Shown here: positions 35,345-44,054 of the stretch, in pieces
Numbering within the stretch: position 1 is the first letter of the stretch
How the letters are laid out: every line of letters starts with the position of its first letter
Assembly: GCF_015209965.1 (NCBI RefSeq)
Contig: NZ_MU158691.1
Coordinates: 318,041 to 382,040, forward strand
Reading direction: 5' to 3'
From: Sphingobacterium pedocola
Lineage (GTDB): Bacteria > Bacteroidota > Bacteroidia > Sphingobacteriales > Sphingobacteriaceae
Length of the DNA: 64,000 bases
The notes under the pieces: model-generated
The model's input: the letters and a program-made list of their open reading frames with translations, nothing else
Databases searched by the model: none
What the model was told of the DNA's origin: nothing
Position numbers and translations under genes: made by a program

Positions 35345-35900
35345 GTTACTGGTGATTGGTTGCTAGTGATTGGTGACTGGTTACTGGTGATTGGTGACTG
35401 GTTGTTAGTGACTAGGAGTTAGAAATCAGGAATCGGGTAGCCGGAATCGGATCGCTGGTGATTGGTGACTGGTTGTTAGTGACTAGGAGTTAGAAATCAG
35501 GAATCGGGTAGCGGAAATTGGATCGCTGCTACTTGGTTCCGGTTTCTGGAATTGGAGATCAGGAATCAGGTAACGGACATCGGATCGCTGGTGATTGGTG
35601 ACTGGTTGTTAGTGACTAGGAGTTAGAAATCAGGATCACAGTGCTCGTCTTTGCGAGAAGCGTAGCGACGCGGCAATCTAGTAAAGTAATTAACGAAAGA
35701 CTGCTTCGTCGTGCCTTCTCGCAGTGACGTGCCAACGGTGATAACCTCAATACTAAATACTTAATACTAACATAGTTGAGATCCGAAATCACGTAACGGA
35801 AATCAGGAGACGATAAGACGTTTCAGTTACCTGCTCCCCATTCAAATTTTGCAACCACTAAAGTCTCAATACTTAATACTAAATACTTAATACTACAAAA
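35345..35900. repeat. Direct repeats and one REP palindrome between FnIII and holin-like genes
   Basis: Three copies of a 45-58 bp unit (from CTGGTGATTGGTGACTGGTT to GGAGTTAGAAATCAGG) start at 35384, 35455 and 35589, preceded by shorter GGTGATTGGT repeats from 35351. A REP palindrome occupies 35641-35730. The motif AATACTTAATACTA recurs at about 35753-35771 and 35871-35895, the second copy just before the ATG of the holin-like gene. There is no coding frame of note. Confidence 0.8.
35641..35730. repeat. REP-type long palindrome, copy 1
   Basis: The outer arms CGTCTTTGCGAGAAG and CTTCTCGCAGTGACG pair with two mismatches. The inner arms GCGACGCGGCAATCT and AGACTGCTTCGTCGT also pair imperfectly. 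This is the same family as the two copies at 36508-36722. Confidence 0.8.
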
Positions 35901-36287
35901 ATGACAACATTACAAACTAATACCCCTTGGCTTATCCAGGATATGCTTGGGGAAATCGGTATAAAACAAAAACTGGGTATAGTGCTACTATGGCTGCTCA
36001 CACTTTTTGTATTTGCGGGGGCCATCCTCCAACTTATCGACCCCGCAGCGGGGATACTCGATATCGGTATTTTATCGGTTTTAATACTGGGCTTGATTAG
36101 CGGTCTGCTTGCCATCTTCTGTAGCGTCTGGCTGCAGGAACTGCTCTGGCAGCCGTTCAAGACTTTTCGTAAACAGTTAGGTAATCACTTTAATCAATTG
36201 ACGTCATGGCAGCTTTGTGTTCTTTATTTTTCGGTTTTCTTTTTGCTTGTTTATACAGTGTTACTGAGTTTAATTATAGTTTTTTAA
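35901..36287 (+). CDS. Three-TM holin-like membrane protein
   Basis: A 128-residue protein with three hydrophobic segments: about 25-46 (LGIVLLWLLTLFVFAGAILQLI), 51-75 (GILDIGILSVLILGLISGLLAIFC) and 104-127 (LCVLYFSVFFLLVYTVLLSLIIVF). A basic loop lies between TM2 and TM3. Size, TM count and position before a peptidoglycan hydrolase gene resemble phage holins, but no specific holin family is recognised. The gap to the hydrolase gene is filled by REP elements. A small transporter subunit or anchoring protein remains possible. Confidence 0.7.
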   Translation: MTTLQTNTPWLIQDMLGEIGIKQKLGIVLLWLLTLFVFAGAILQLIDPAAGILDIGILSVLILGLISGLLAIFCSVWLQELLWQPFKTFRKQLGNHFNQLTSWQLCVLYFSVFFLLVYTVLLSLIIVF

Positions 36288-36769
36288 TTTACTCGCTCAA
36301 GCCGCGAGGGGCTCATTCTTTTGTCTTGTCAAAAGAATGGAAAACCGTGTCGCTAGGATATTTTGGCAGGGCGTTAGTGCGTCCCACTGCAATTGCCAAA
36401 ATTTCCTTAGGCGACCATTTTCGAAAGTGTAAGGGTGGTGATTTTTCGTATTCGAACCTGTATCGTCCTAGGCCGTTTTTTCAAGGTTTCAGGCAGAACG
36501 CAAGGCAAAAGCACGTCTTTGCGAGGAGCATAGCGACGCGGCAATCTGTGCTTTTGCCAGAAAGATTGCTTCTTCATTGCATTCATCGCCATGACGTAGG
36601 GATGGTATCTTCTTGCGATGATATGATAGCTAAAAAGCACGTCTTTGCGAGGAGCGTAGCGACGCGGCAATCTGTGCTTTTGCCAGAAAGATTGCTTCTT
36701 CATTGCATTCATCGCCATGACGTGCTTTCTGGGACGGGTCTGCTATTCAACGTCCACACGTCATCCCGA
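36288..36769. repeat. Two REP palindromes plus another repeat invading the hydrolase 5' region
   Basis: Copies at about 36508-36598 and 36629-36722 are nearly identical over 85 bp (both contain GCGACGCGGCAATCTGTGCT) and each folds on itself. A third type, CATCCCGATTGGAGCGGAGC, lies at 36762-36781 and overlaps the probable hydrolase start. Other than an open frame running through these repeats there is no gene. Confidence 0.8.
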
Positions 36770-37258
36770 TTGGAGCGGAGCGGAACAGAGGGATCTCTCC
36801 GCCAACAGATCACTGCCATCGCTACAGCAGAACTCGGAGTCAAGGAAGCAACCGGCAACAACGATGGCAAGCGCGTCGAAGAATACCTACGGTATACAAA
36901 CCTTGGCAAGGGCCATCAATGGTGTGCGGCATTCGTAAGCTGGTGCTATGGGCAGGCTGGGCTACTCCAACCACGCAACCCCTGGAGCCCAGCCTTATTC
37001 CCAAATGCAAACACGTATTGGAAGCAGGGTAAATTTGCGAATTCGCAAATACGTAAAGTTGCTGTTTCGGATATTTTCGGGATTTACGGGGCAGCGGCCA
37101 AGCGCATCAACCACGTCGGTCTAGTGAAGGAGGCCCAAAGCAAATACCTCCTTACCATTGAAGGAAACAGCAACAACCGGGTGGAATCCCGGCGGCGTCA
37201 CCGGTCCACGATCTATGCATTGGCGGATTGGATAACGGGAAATAAAAACCTCCACTAA
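36770..37258 (+). CDS. TIGR02594/CHAP-like peptidoglycan hydrolase (endolysin-like)
   Basis: About 162 residues of a cysteine amidase/endopeptidase fold. The motif GHQWCAAFVSWCYGQAGLL gives the catalytic Cys, INHVGLV the His and IEGNSNN the third polar residue. This is the pattern of TIGR02594 proteins in the NlpC/P60-CHAP group, which cut peptide links in peptidoglycan. No signal peptide is visible, as in holin-dependent endolysins. The frame is open from 36206, but everything before about 36765 is translated repeat DNA. I set the start at TTG 36770, with GTG 36722 an alternative. The stop is followed at once by the next gene. Confidence 0.8.
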   Translation: MERSGTEGSLRQQITAIATAELGVKEATGNNDGKRVEEYLRYTNLGKGHQWCAAFVSWCYGQAGLLQPRNPWSPALFPNANTYWKQGKFANSQIRKVAVSDIFGIYGAAAKRINHVGLVKEAQSKYLLTIEGNSNNRVESRRRHRSTIYALADWITGNKNLH

Positions 37259-37687
37259 ATGAAGTGCACTTACCTTCTGGTATTTCTGTGGCTGGTAGCC
37301 AGCTGCGGAATGCAAAAAACAACTGCACAGCGGGAGCAGACCAACACCGCGGTTTCGGAATCGACACGGTGGACTGCCGAAGACAGACAGCAACGGGTAA
37401 CGGATAGCGCACGGCGAATGTGGTCCTTCTATGCCGACAGCGTCTTTTATTTCCATCCCGATAGCGGCCTATCGGCGTACAACGGCTGGGTGCAGTATCA
37501 GGACGGACGATCGCGTGGCAGTACTTACAGCCATCGTGTCGGTGTCGTGGATGCCCTGACAGAAACGCAGCTTCAATCGACGGTCTGGTCGTGGCGCAAA
37601 TGGGTTTCCAACCTATCGCATTGGCCATGGATGCTGGCCGTATTGCTACTGATCGCTTACCTGGGTTACCGTTACCGGGCGCGTTAA
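37259..37687 (+). CDS. Lipobox plus C-terminal TM protein, unimolecular-spanin-like
   Basis: A 142-residue protein with a lipobox LVASC (Cys at 16), a hydrophilic middle of about 95 residues and one C-terminal membrane helix (WPWMLAVLLLIAYLGYRY) ending in Arg. A lipidated N-terminus in one membrane and a C-terminal TM in the other is the plan of u-spanins, which fuse inner and outer membranes in phage lysis. The ATG directly follows the hydrolase stop (TAAATG), so the two are coupled. The sequence itself matches no spanin that I know, so the call rests on topology and context. A strong terminator follows. Confidence 0.65.
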   Translation: MKCTYLLVFLWLVASCGMQKTTAQREQTNTAVSESTRWTAEDRQQRVTDSARRMWSFYADSVFYFHPDSGLSAYNGWVQYQDGRSRGSTYSHRVGVVDALTETQLQSTVWSWRKWVSNLSHWPWMLAVLLLIAYLGYRYRAR

Positions 37688-37706
37688 CATACTGCATTCC
37701 ATTAAG

Positions 37707-37748
37707 CAACAAGGGGGATCGTTCTGAAATGAACGGTCCCCCTTGTTG
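37707..37748. terminator. Strong terminator after the spanin-like gene
   Basis: CAACAAGGGGGATCGTTC pairs with GAACGGTCCCCCTTGTTG (one mismatch) around TGAAAT. It separates convergent genes and could serve both strands. Confidence 0.85.
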
Positions 37749-37773
37749 TGTTATTAAAAAACTTAGAACTGTA

Positions 37774-39243
37774 TTAACCTTTATGTGGTTTTTTTGCCGA
37801 TTCGATCAGTTCATGCATTTCCATTTTGATGTAATCTACATTGGGCGAAGATCCCGTTAGAAAATACCGGATATTCCCTTCCTTATCGATAATAAATTTG
37901 GCAGGAATACCTTTAACCCCGTACTGCGCCGCCATATTTTGGCCGGATTGCGGGTCTTTTTGGTCATCATACAATACTTCGAAGGGATAATTATTCTTTT
38001 CGATAAAGGCAGGAACTTTCGTTTTGTAATCTTTGTCGCGCTCCCAGGTATTGATAAATAGGAACTGCACGTCCGGATCTGCCGCGTAGGATGCTTGTGC
38101 AGCCTGCATGCCCGGGAACGAGCGGATACAAGGCTGGCACCAGGTTGCCCAGAAATCCAATACCACGATCTTTCCTTTGAGACTGGCCAGGGAAACCTTT
38201 TCACCTTTCAGGTTCAATAGCTCGAAGGCTGGGGCAGGTTTAAACGTTTCCATTTCTTTAATATGCGTGCGGATGGTTTTTGTCAGTTCTTCTTTGAGAT
38301 TTGCGTTGAACCGCTCGTAGCCCGTCATCGATCCGTTGAGATCGGTGTAAAGTTCCTTCAGCTGGTCTTCTACGCCAAATTGACCTTTTGCGTAGAGGCG
38401 CGTCAGGATGTTGTAGGCTTCTAATTTGCGACCCAGTCCGACTAGTGACTTATAGTACACCGTGGATAGGGCGTCCGCTTGTTGCGGTGCCACCGCCAGT
38501 GCCTTTTCGATCTGCTCCACTGCCTGCGCATATTGCCCTCTGTTTACCAGGATATCCACGTATGCCGACATGGCACTGGCATAACCCATGGCGGCGAACT
38601 TCGCTTTGTTGTCTTTCTGTTCCTCTGGCAAGGTTATATAGTAATAGGCGTCATCCATAGCGACCTTTAGTAGTGGTGTCGCACTCGTGGTATCGCCCTG
38701 AGCCAATAACGTCTTTCCAACAGGTAGGTACCCATTTCCACGCCAGAAGCGTTCCTGCATGGTTTCAAGATACTGGGTTGCCTTCGCTGCATTGCCATCT
38801 TTGGCGTAACTTTGCGCCAGTGCTGCAACGGCATAGTCGTAGGTAAGCGCTTCGTCGGGAAAGTTTTTAACCGGCCATTTTTTTAGCAGTTCCTTATAGG
38901 CCTTTTCTTTTTCGGCTGTCGTTTCGGCTTTGTAATAGGTGTTTTGGATAAACGCATCGCGTGTGATGGCGCCTTTTGGAAATTTCTTGACGGCAACTTT
39001 TTCCAGTTCCTGCGTTTTTGCATCCTGTTCCAAATTGCGGAGTATATTTAACGTTGACCGGTATTCGGCCTCCGTTTTATAGCTCTTGGCTTCACCCACT
39101 AGGGCAGTAGCTAAGGAATCTTTTTGTGCTGCAGAGCCGGCAGTGATGATCGGAAGGTATTGCTGATACCGATCGGCTGGCTTTTGCTGACCGTAGCTCA
39201 CGGTGGCAGATAGCGCAAGTGCGAAAATTAGTGTGTTTTTCAT
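37774..39243 (-). CDS. TlpA-type thioredoxin protein with N-terminal helical repeats
   Basis: A 489-residue periplasmic oxidoreductase. A signal peptide (ALALSATVSYGQ) is followed by about 300 residues of helical, TPR-like sequence (YAQAVEQIEKALAVAPQQADALSTVYYKSLVGLGRKLEAYNIL). The C-terminal thioredoxin domain has VVLDFWATWCQPCIRSFPGMQ and the late cis-Pro segment YGVKGIPAKFIIDKEGNI. It is the last gene of the sigma-FecR-susC-susD operon, 28 bp after susD. Its pairing with SusCD mirrors the first locus in this window, though the extra domain is N-terminal here and C-terminal there. Confidence 0.92.
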   Translation of the reverse strand: MKNTLIFALALSATVSYGQQKPADRYQQYLPIITAGSAAQKDSLATALVGEAKSYKTEAEYRSTLNILRNLEQDAKTQELEKVAVKKFPKGAITRDAFIQNTYYKAETTAEKEKAYKELLKKWPVKNFPDEALTYDYAVAALAQSYAKDGNAAKATQYLETMQERFWRGNGYLPVGKTLLAQGDTTSATPLLKVAMDDAYYYITLPEEQKDNKAKFAAMGYASAMSAYVDILVNRGQYAQAVEQIEKALAVAPQQADALSTVYYKSLVGLGRKLEAYNILTRLYAKGQFGVEDQLKELYTDLNGSMTGYERFNANLKEELTKTIRTHIKEMETFKPAPAFELLNLKGEKVSLASLKGKIVVLDFWATWCQPCIRSFPGMQAAQASYAADPDVQFLFINTWERDKDYKTKVPAFIEKNNYPFEVLYDDQKDPQSGQNMAAQYGVKGIPAKFIIDKEGNIRYFLTGSSPNVDYIKMEMHELIESAKKPHKG

Positions 39244-39271
39244 ATATTTTCAATTTTTTTCTATGTATTAT

Positions 39272-40681
39272 TTAATCCTCGTAACCTAAATTCTGTGTCA
39301 GGCGGTTATTAGCCAGCCGTTGTGCACTCGGTATAGGAAATAGCACATCGGTAGCTTGCCAGTTTGCCTTTACCGGCGCTAGTACAGCTGTCGCGCGGTC
39401 CGTCCGTTTTAAGTCAAACCATCTATGGCCGTACTCACCGAAAAGCTCGTGAAGACGCTCCGTTTCAATGGCGGTCAGCATTTGCGTCTCCGTTAAGTCG
39501 CTGCTTACGCCTTCAATTCCGGCGCGTGAACGCACGGCATCGATATCTGCTTTTGCACCTTCAAGATTATCCCGGTTTGCTCTTGCTTCGGCTCGGATAA
39601 GGTACTGCTCGGCAAGACGCAATACGACGTGATACTCATTGCCGATTGTCGGGCTAGTAGACTTGTATTTGGTAATAGTGTAATAGACCTTATCACTAAC
39701 AGTTTTAGGTGTTACCCAATTAAGTTTTCGCAGGTCTTCTTCGGGCGTCGTTTCAAAAGTCTGGTAATGCCTATCGGGTAAAGTATACGCCGGAATGGTT
39801 GTCGCTCCCACAGCATTATAATTTGCTGCAAACGTCGTTACCCCATTGATATTAGCCAGTTGAAAAATGATTTCTCCGCTGGTGTTGGTAAAACTTGCGG
39901 ATGGTGCCGGCATACTGTATAGATCTGTAGCTGCCAATACTTTGCTGGCATATAGCTCCGCATTGACATAATCTTTGCGGTATAAACACACACGGGCCAA
40001 AAGTGCGCTGGCGGCATGTTTATTTACTCTACCCCGGAATGTACCTTTATAGGCAACGTCCAGTTTAGTTTCCGCATCTTGTAGATCGTTAAGGATTTGT
40101 TCATAAACACGATCGGCGGATTCTCGCGGAAGCACAGCTGTTTCAAATACACCGCTATCGTCGACGGTATATAATGGGACATCGCCGTAGAGGTTAACAA
40201 GATACAAATAGGCGTAAGCGCGGATAAATTTTGCTTCACCGATTAACTGATTTTTGGTGGCAGGTGAGAGTACATTGGAAGCTTCTAAGGCAGTTACAGC
40301 GTTGTTTGTGTTCTTTACCAGTTGATACAAGTTACTCCATATGTTATTGACTAGACCGTTTGTACTTAGCAGACCATTTGTGTAGAATTCGACCAACAAT
40401 GCGTCAGCACCATTATATTGAAGGTCGTCAGCAGCTAAGCCGCTATAGAGCGACGTCATGCTGGACAGATTTGCATTTGTTGCATTTCCAGTCGCCGATA
40501 CATATAATCCTGATATGACACTTTGGGCACCGGCATCTGTTAAAAAGCCATCTTGATATTCGATCTGCGTAGGAGGAGCACCCAGTTCTACAAATTTAGC
40601 ACAGGAAGCAAGAAGGGAACCTCCCATGATGACAGATAGTGGTATAATGTTATTTAAAAATCTTTTCATTTCGTTGTTCAT
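39272..40681 (-). CDS. SusD/RagB-type surface lipoprotein, second locus
   Basis: A 469-residue lipoprotein. The lipobox is LLASC in the first 30 residues. The SusD core (IGEAKFIRAYAYLYLVNLYGDVPLYT) and the C-terminal signature ETERLHELFGEYGHRWFDLKRTDRA are both intact. The ATG overlaps the susC stop by one base (TAATG), so translation is coupled. It should form the lid of the adjacent SusC transporter. The substrate is unknown. Confidence 0.95.
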   Translation of the reverse strand: MNNEMKRFLNNIIPLSVIMGGSLLASCAKFVELGAPPTQIEYQDGFLTDAGAQSVISGLYVSATGNATNANLSSMTSLYSGLAADDLQYNGADALLVEFYTNGLLSTNGLVNNIWSNLYQLVKNTNNAVTALEASNVLSPATKNQLIGEAKFIRAYAYLYLVNLYGDVPLYTVDDSGVFETAVLPRESADRVYEQILNDLQDAETKLDVAYKGTFRGRVNKHAASALLARVCLYRKDYVNAELYASKVLAATDLYSMPAPSASFTNTSGEIIFQLANINGVTTFAANYNAVGATTIPAYTLPDRHYQTFETTPEEDLRKLNWVTPKTVSDKVYYTITKYKSTSPTIGNEYHVVLRLAEQYLIRAEARANRDNLEGAKADIDAVRSRAGIEGVSSDLTETQMLTAIETERLHELFGEYGHRWFDLKRTDRATAVLAPVKANWQATDVLFPIPSAQRLANNRLTQNLGYED

Positions 40682-43600
40682 TAAAATTGACAGTTAATCC
40701 CGAAGACAATGGTACGTAATGGCGGAAGAACTTGAGCGATTGTGCCCGTCCCTAGTCCTGAGGGACCGCCTTGGACAGTCGTTTCTGTATCCAGTACGTA
40801 AGGATTTTTAGCCCAGGTAAATAGGTTTTGTCCCTGCACAAAAATACTGCAGTTGGACATTTTTGCGCGCGATGTCCATTCAGTCGGCAACTTATAAGTC
40901 AGATTGATCGATCGCAGCTTGATATAGGATGCATCTCCGTATACCGCATTAGAACTCGTGAACTGATTGTATGACGCATAGAGAGGGTTTCCGGCTGTGG
41001 TTGTCGCGCCGGGAATCTCAGACCCCGGATTGGCATCTGTCCAGCGACCCAGCCAGTAATCGTTCTGATTGACAAAGGCGCCCGGGCGTGTATTCAGGAT
41101 CTTGGTCACACCAAAGCGATGGTTGAATTGGAAGAATACACCCAATTCGAACCCTTTGTAAGAAAACGTATTATTAAATCCGCCATAAAAAGGTGTGCCT
41201 AAATCGGCGACGTAGCGGTCATCGAGATTGATCGTACCGTTACCATCTCGATCTTCATAGGTTGCTTGTCCCGTCGCTTCATCTACGCCTAAATAGTTGT
41301 ATAAGCGAATTAAATTGATGGGTTCGCCGATTATAAAGCTACTTGCATAAAATGTATTTTCTATGCCGTCGAATTTGAGCAGCTTGTTTCGAAAAAACGT
41401 GAAGTTTGTCGACGTTTTCCAAAAGAAATTATCGTTCTCAATATTTGTTGAGCTGAGCTCCAGTTCTAGACCGGTGTTTTGAATGAGCGCCGGAACGTTT
41501 GCCTTATAACTATTATATCCGACCTGCGTTGGCAAGGTTACATCTGTTAACTGATTTCCGGAACGGTTACGGAAATAATTCGCCGTAAACAAGATCCTGT
41601 CGCGTAAAAAGCCCAGATCTACTGCGAATTCCAGTTTTTGCGTCGTCTCCCATTGGATATTGGGATTGGCAAGGGTGACCAGGTTCATAGACGGATTTCC
41701 CAGGTATGCTGTTGTAGAACTCAGGAGGGACTGATGGATGTAGTTTGAAATTTGATCGTTACCAGTTGAGCCAAAACTACCCCGTATTTTACCGAAACTG
41801 AGTACGTTCTTGCGATCTTCGAAAAAGTCTTCATTCGTAAAGATCCAGCCTAAACCGACAGCGCCAAAGTTTCCAAAACGGTTGTTCGGTCCAAATCTGG
41901 ACGATCCATCCCGGCGGAATGTTCCGTTAAAAAGATATTTTTGTTTCCAGTCGTAGTTTAATTTTCCGAACACCGCATTGTACTTATAGTATACAATGTT
42001 ATTACTTGCTGTGTAATTTCCGGCGGCACTTAGGGAACCCAGTAAAGCTTCGTTCGGGAAATTAGACCCATTTGTCGTCTGCGTAGCCGACGAATTCTGT
42101 TGGAAGCTCGTTCCGATTAACGCTGTTAATTGTCCGTCGCCCAAAGTTGTAACATAATCTAATGTAGGCTCAATGATCCAATTCTGCGACTTCGTATTAG
42201 AAAAAGATGCTGAACTAAGCGGATTGTTGGCTGGGTTCAAACTCGAAGCTGGTGTTTGATTATTTTGGTGCAACTGGGTTGTAGTATAGCCAAAGTTGGC
42301 CTTCGCTGTTAGACCTGGTAAAATCTTGTAGCTTAAGTTGGCTCCTGAAATTAGGTTATTTGTGGTGCCAATATATTTTCGCTTGATCATGGCCAGGGGG
42401 TTGTTGAAAGAAGATCCCGTTAACCAGTATAGCGCGCCGTTATCGTCATAAAGTGGGAAGTTCGGCGGGAGGTTATATAGCGAGGTGATATCGGAGCTCG
42501 GCATATCCGATTCGTCGTTTGCATAACTTGCTGAGAGGGCTATATTAAATTTGCCGTCGGAGGTCGTGTGATCCAAGTTTAACCTCGAGGTAAACCGGGC
42601 ATTCTGGCTGTCGCCCACAAATACCGTACTTTCGCGTCTATATCCTGAGTTGAAGAAAAAACGGGTGTTATTATTTCCGCCGGACATGTTGGCCTGTACG
42701 TCTGTGATGTGTCCCCGGTTTCCGATCAAGAACTTTTGCCAGTCGGTCGATTGTGTTTGATCCCATAACGTTAAATCAGGTGCGTTAGCAACCGTCGGTG
42801 TTGCTCCATCATTTGCGAATGCTTCTTTACGAAGGGTCAAATAATCGTCTAGCCCAAGCATGGGTATAAAGTTATTCACCTCGGTGTAACCCGTGTTAAG
42901 GTTTACGCCGAAGCGCGTACGTCCAGACTGCCCCTTTTTTGTCGTAATCAATACCACACCATTTGCGCCTCTACTACCGTAAATAGCGGTCGCATCGGCA
43001 TCTTTTAATACGTCGATACGTTCGATATCGGAAGGATTTATCATCGCAAACGGACTTAACCCGCCCGAGGAACCCGATATGCCGAAGGAATTAAGGTTGT
43101 CTGTAGCGGGCTGTCCCCCATTAAAATTGGTAAACGGCACACCATCGATTACGTAAAGTGGAATAGAGCCAGACGAGGTTGGACTTAGGGATGCCTGGTT
43201 GCGGACCTGAATCTGTACCGCACTGCCCGGTACACCATTATTTTGTGCAATCAACACCCCCGACAGTCTACCCGATAGCGCGGCTAGCGGATTGCCCACA
43301 GGTTGTGTTTCAATATCCTTCGCCGTAATAGAGGCTACCGATCCCGTATTCATCCGTTTGGTCGTGGTGCCGTAGCCAATGACCACAACTTCTTCGAGCC
43401 CTCCGATCTCTGGCTGTAAACGAAGAGGTTCGCGATTGTCAATAAAACGCTTTGCCGGCATTTCGACTGTTTGATAGCCTATAAAGGAGAATACCAGTGT
43501 TAGATTATCGGAGGGTAGGTTAAGACTCCAGATACCATTTTCGTCGGAAGCAGTATTTGTCTGTATATTTTGAAACTCCTGATTTCGCCAATCTTTGATC

Positions 43601-44019
43601 AGGATGGTCACACCCGCCAATGGTGTACCATTGGCGTTGAGCACTTGACCACTGGCCCTCAATTGTTGTTTCGCTTGTTGCTTCGCGGTTTTTTCTTTGA
43701 TCGCAATAATATTGTTATCCAATAGTTCCCACGTGAGGTTGCTACCGCGCAGCGACTGATCTAGAACATCTTTTACGCTGATATCGGTGCCCTGAAGGTT
43801 AACCTCAGACTTGGGTAGCATGCCCTTGCTGTAAAATATTTTGTAACTACTCTTTGCATCGATGGATTTGAATACATCCTCTAGTCGACCACGTTTGATC
43901 GACACATTGATCTTTTCGGACTGTGAATAGGCAGCCCCGTGGATGTGGGTTGTGCTCAAACATGCTAAAAAAATAGCCAGCCGAGCTTCTTTGCGAATGT
44001 GTGGTAAGAATTTATTCAT
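40681..44019 (-). CDS. SusC-type TonB-dependent receptor with STN signalling domain
   Basis: A 1112-residue receptor. After the signal peptide comes an STN domain (EKINVSIKRGRLEDVFKSIDAKSSYKIFYSK, about 35-105), then a carboxypeptidase-like domain (about 120-200) and a plug with LKDADATAIYGSRGANGVVLITTKKG. The barrel ends in IVFGINCQF. The STN domain allows direct contact with the FecR anti-sigma factor encoded upstream, so substrate binding can induce the operon. It differs in this from the first SusC in the window, which lacks STN. Confidence 0.96.
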   Translation of the reverse strand: MNKFLPHIRKEARLAIFLACLSTTHIHGAAYSQSEKINVSIKRGRLEDVFKSIDAKSSYKIFYSKGMLPKSEVNLQGTDISVKDVLDQSLRGSNLTWELLDNNIIAIKEKTAKQQAKQQLRASGQVLNANGTPLAGVTILIKDWRNQEFQNIQTNTASDENGIWSLNLPSDNLTLVFSFIGYQTVEMPAKRFIDNREPLRLQPEIGGLEEVVVIGYGTTTKRMNTGSVASITAKDIETQPVGNPLAALSGRLSGVLIAQNNGVPGSAVQIQVRNQASLSPTSSGSIPLYVIDGVPFTNFNGGQPATDNLNSFGISGSSGGLSPFAMINPSDIERIDVLKDADATAIYGSRGANGVVLITTKKGQSGRTRFGVNLNTGYTEVNNFIPMLGLDDYLTLRKEAFANDGATPTVANAPDLTLWDQTQSTDWQKFLIGNRGHITDVQANMSGGNNNTRFFFNSGYRRESTVFVGDSQNARFTSRLNLDHTTSDGKFNIALSASYANDESDMPSSDITSLYNLPPNFPLYDDNGALYWLTGSSFNNPLAMIKRKYIGTTNNLISGANLSYKILPGLTAKANFGYTTTQLHQNNQTPASSLNPANNPLSSASFSNTKSQNWIIEPTLDYVTTLGDGQLTALIGTSFQQNSSATQTTNGSNFPNEALLGSLSAAGNYTASNNIVYYKYNAVFGKLNYDWKQKYLFNGTFRRDGSSRFGPNNRFGNFGAVGLGWIFTNEDFFEDRKNVLSFGKIRGSFGSTGNDQISNYIHQSLLSSTTAYLGNPSMNLVTLANPNIQWETTQKLEFAVDLGFLRDRILFTANYFRNRSGNQLTDVTLPTQVGYNSYKANVPALIQNTGLELELSSTNIENDNFFWKTSTNFTFFRNKLLKFDGIENTFYASSFIIGEPINLIRLYNYLGVDEATGQATYEDRDGNGTINLDDRYVADLGTPFYGGFNNTFSYKGFELGVFFQFNHRFGVTKILNTRPGAFVNQNDYWLGRWTDANPGSEIPGATTTAGNPLYASYNQFTSSNAVYGDASYIKLRSINLTYKLPTEWTSRAKMSNCSIFVQGQNLFTWAKNPYVLDTETTVQGGPSGLGTGTIAQVLPPLRTIVFGINCQF

Positions 44020-44054
44020 AAACGGAGTTAATTATATATGGATATTGTTTGTAT

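Noticed and set aside
35641..36722. Possible CRISPR array because of spaced repeats
   Set aside because: The repeats are long self-complementary REP elements of 85-90 bp, irregularly spaced, with no uniform spacers and no cas genes.
36206..36769. N-terminal extension of the hydrolase containing a twice-repeated ATRQSVLLPERLLLHCIHRHDV peptide
   Set aside because: It begins inside the holin-like gene and translates two REP palindromes, so it is repeat DNA and not protein.
33787..37700. Intact prophage
   Set aside because: Only lysis-like functions are present. No capsid, portal, terminase, tail or integrase gene and no attachment-site duplication were seen.
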